Assembly: GCA_044237765.1 (NCBI GenBank)
Contig: JBIIEQ010000109.1
Span: 1 to 7,553, forward strand
Reading direction: 5' to 3'
Length of the DNA stretch: 7,553 nt
Origin: UBA6136 sp044237765
GTDB taxonomy: Bacteria > Pseudomonadota > Gammaproteobacteria > Methylococcales > Methylococcaceae
A model generated the notes under the pieces. That model had not been told where the DNA came from, ran no database searches, and was given only the letters and a program-made list of their open reading frames with translations. Within the stretch, counting starts at the first letter, position 1. Each line of letters starts with the position of its first letter. Shown in pieces: positions 6,024-7,553 of this stretch. The translations under genes and the position numbers were made by a program.

Positions 6024-7436
6024 TCAGACGTGCATATTGAATTCGACCACTTCACTAGAGGGAATGAAGAAGAAGTCCGGGGCTCGCGAGGAGTTCTTCA
6101 ACAAGAAGAGAAATATGAATTCCCTCCATAATGGCATGTCCTGGATACTACCCACCCGCGGCCTGATTCGACTGAAATAATAGCCAGAGAATCCAGTAGT
6201 CGGCTCCAGAAGACCCAGCTTTTCCATTTCACGAATTGACTCTGGCACATTCTGCTCCTGCATGTAACCAAATCGAATGATGACTCGCTGAATCCCTCGC
6301 CCAATATCCTTGACCATAAAACGGGAGGACCCATCTTCAACCGGTACTTCAGTCGGCTCAACCGTCAGAATGACAAGACGTTCATGGACTCGCCTGTAAT
6401 GGTTCAATGATTTGATCAGTGCATTCGGGACACCCTCGCCTGGCTCGGACAGGAATACCGCAGACCCGGGCAGTGTTTGGTTTTCCCCTATGGCAGAAAC
6501 CAGAGTGTCAAGCGTCACTTTTGAAGGATAGACACTATCGATGACAGCCAGACGCCCCTGGCGCCAGGTGGACATCAATACAAACAATACAAATCCAACC
6601 AGCAGAGGCAACCACCCACCCTCGCTAATCTTGGTCAGATTGGATGAAAGAAAAATTACATCGACACTAACGAATACCAACACGATAGCGGCTACAGAGA
6701 TCATAGACCACCCGAGCGTTCGCTTGGCCACAAACCAGTACAACAAACTCGTGGTTAGCATCGTACCCGTCACTGCAATGCCATATGCAGAGGCCAGATT
6801 ACTCGAACTCTGAAATCCAAGCACCAACAATACAACGCCAAGATACAAGGACCAGGTAATGGTTGGCAAATAGATCTGACCTTTTTCCAACTCAGAGGTA
6901 TGACGCAGTATAAGCCTGGGAAGGTAACCCATCTGATACGCTTGTTGCGCCAGCGAGTAGGCCCCCGAGATAACCGCCTGGGATGCAATGACAGTGGCAG
7001 CGGCGCTCAAGATTACAACAAACAAGTGCGAACCTTGAGGAAACATCAAAAAGAATGGGTTAGTAGCAATCTCAGGATTGGCAAGAATGGCCGAGCCCTG
7101 CCCAAAGTAGTTGATTACCAGACACGGCATCACAAATACGAGCCACAACAATCGGATGGGCCGTACGCCGAAATGGCCCATGTCGGCGTACAAAGCCTCC
7201 GCACCAGTCACCGCCAGCACAACGGCACCCAATATCTTAAATGACAGCACCCCCTGGTTTCGCAGGAAGTCTAAAGCGTACCAAGGATTGATTGCAGCCA
7301 TTACGATGGGGTTTTTCATAATATTCCAGACCCCAACCAAACCCAAAACAGCAAACCACAGCAGCATGACTGGGCCAAAGAGCCTGCCCACCTTGTGCGT
7401 ACCATGACGCTGCCCCAGAAATAAGACTGGGCGCGC
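6024..7436 (-). pseudogene. kup: 5'-truncated kup, low-affinity potassium uptake protein
   Basis: Kup (TrkD) is an inner-membrane K+/H+ symporter of about 620 residues with twelve membrane helices and a cytoplasmic C-terminal domain. Here only the last 470 or so residues remain. The first recognisable family sequence is VLFLGQRHGTHKVGRLFGP (from about 7427, end of helix 4). It is followed by conserved VTGAEALYADMGHFG, VINYFGQG, ATVIASQAVISG, SNLASAYGIAVTGTM and SEGGWLPL, then an intact C-terminus ending APDFFFIPSSEVVEFNMHV. There is no internal stop. Upstream, the frame meets TGA at 7437-7439 and family similarity is gone, replaced by the end of an IS30-type element. The lost part includes helices 1-3 and most of 4, which contain residues needed for transport, so the remnant should be inactive even if translated from GTG 7391. 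The rest of the gene may lie beyond the element. Confidence 0.88.
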
Positions 7437-7449
7437 TCAAAAACCAAGT

Positions 7450-7477
7450 GCAACACCCCGACCGTGTATGGTGTTGC
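7450..7477 (+). repeat. 8-bp inverted repeat immediately before the transposase start
   Basis: GCAACACC (7450-7457) and GGTGTTGC (7470-7477) form a perfect 8-bp stem with a 12-base loop, ending one base before ATG 7479. There is no separate Shine-Dalgarno sequence before the ATG. Such a stem would block initiation on transcripts that read in from outside the element, a known way insertion sequences limit transposition. Confidence 0.6.
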
Positions 7478-7478
7478 G

Positions 7479-7553
7479 ATGGGAAAACATTACGAACAAT
7501 TGAAACCTGAAGAACGGGCGACCGTGATGCTGATGGATCGAGAGGGCTCCAGT
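7479..7553 (+). CDS. IS30-family transposase, N-terminal 25 residues only
   Basis: The frame begins MGKHYEQLKPEERATVML and continues MDREGSS to the window edge. The Y-x-Q-L-x-x-E-E-R opening, a hydrophobic run, then an acidic/Gly/Ser turn match the start of IS30-family transposases, in which a helix-turn-helix (IA..LGRSPSTISRE type) comes next. The DDE catalytic domain lies beyond the window. Family assignment from 25 residues is probable rather than certain. The gene runs opposite to kup and lies within the element that truncates it. Confidence 0.72.
   Translation, partial: MGKHYEQLKPEERATVMLMDREGSS

Larger units (their letters stand above)
7428..7553 (+). mobile_element. Left end of an IS30-family insertion sequence, running off the window
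   Basis: Kup similarity ends at about 7427. From there to the transposase start at 7479 the sequence is non-coding and contains CAAAAACCAAGTGCAACACC, a plausible terminal inverted repeat region. The exact boundary lies somewhere between 7427 and 7445 and cannot be fixed, because the other end of the element and any target-site duplication are outside the window. The family assignment rests on the transposase N-terminus. Confidence 0.65.

Noticed and set aside
1..7553. CRISPR arrays, tRNA or rRNA genes
   Set aside because: No regularly spaced short repeats and no tRNA- or rRNA-like sequence was seen on either strand.

Overview
The window looks like chromosomal DNA from a Gammaproteobacterium of moderate G+C. 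The MsrPQ pair, a proteobacterial-type Kup and an MHS-family symporter all fit this. I cannot name the genus from sequence alone. Apart from two small genes at the left end and a transposase at the right end, every gene is on the minus strand. At least four products carry an export signal.

Layout, left to right. (1) 50-701, plus strand: two tightly linked genes of unknown function. (2) 763-1488, minus: a secreted protein of unknown function, convergent with the first pair. (3) 1489-1738: a 250-base non-coding leader/intergenic stretch with several inverted repeats, the strongest at 1609-1642. (4) 1739-1991, minus: a very small exported protein gene interrupted by a one-base frameshift in a GGGG run. 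(5) 2123-5063, minus: a likely operon of an MHS-family major facilitator, msrQ and msrP, transcribed in that order. MsrP is the Tat-exported molybdenum catalytic subunit that reduces methionine sulfoxide in periplasmic proteins. MsrQ is the haem-containing membrane subunit that feeds it electrons. The Q-before-P order is the reverse of the usual one. (6) 5128-5877, minus: a secreted protein made of two gap-free 110-residue repeats, with an intrinsic terminator overlapping its stop codon. (7) 6024-7436, minus: a kup potassium transporter gene that has lost its first 150 or so codons. (8) about 7428-7553, plus: the left end of an IS30-family insertion sequence, whose transposase starts at 7479 and runs off the window. 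This element appears to be what cut kup.

The only clear functional system is the MsrPQ envelope repair pair, here apparently co-transcribed with a small-metabolite/proton symporter. The rest is accessory in character: uncharacterised exported proteins, two broken genes and a mobile element. I did not find a convincing new multi-gene system. The best leads are the inverted msrQ-msrP gene order with a transporter upstream, the tandem-repeat exported protein, the uncharacterised pair at 50-701, and the structured region at 1609-1642.
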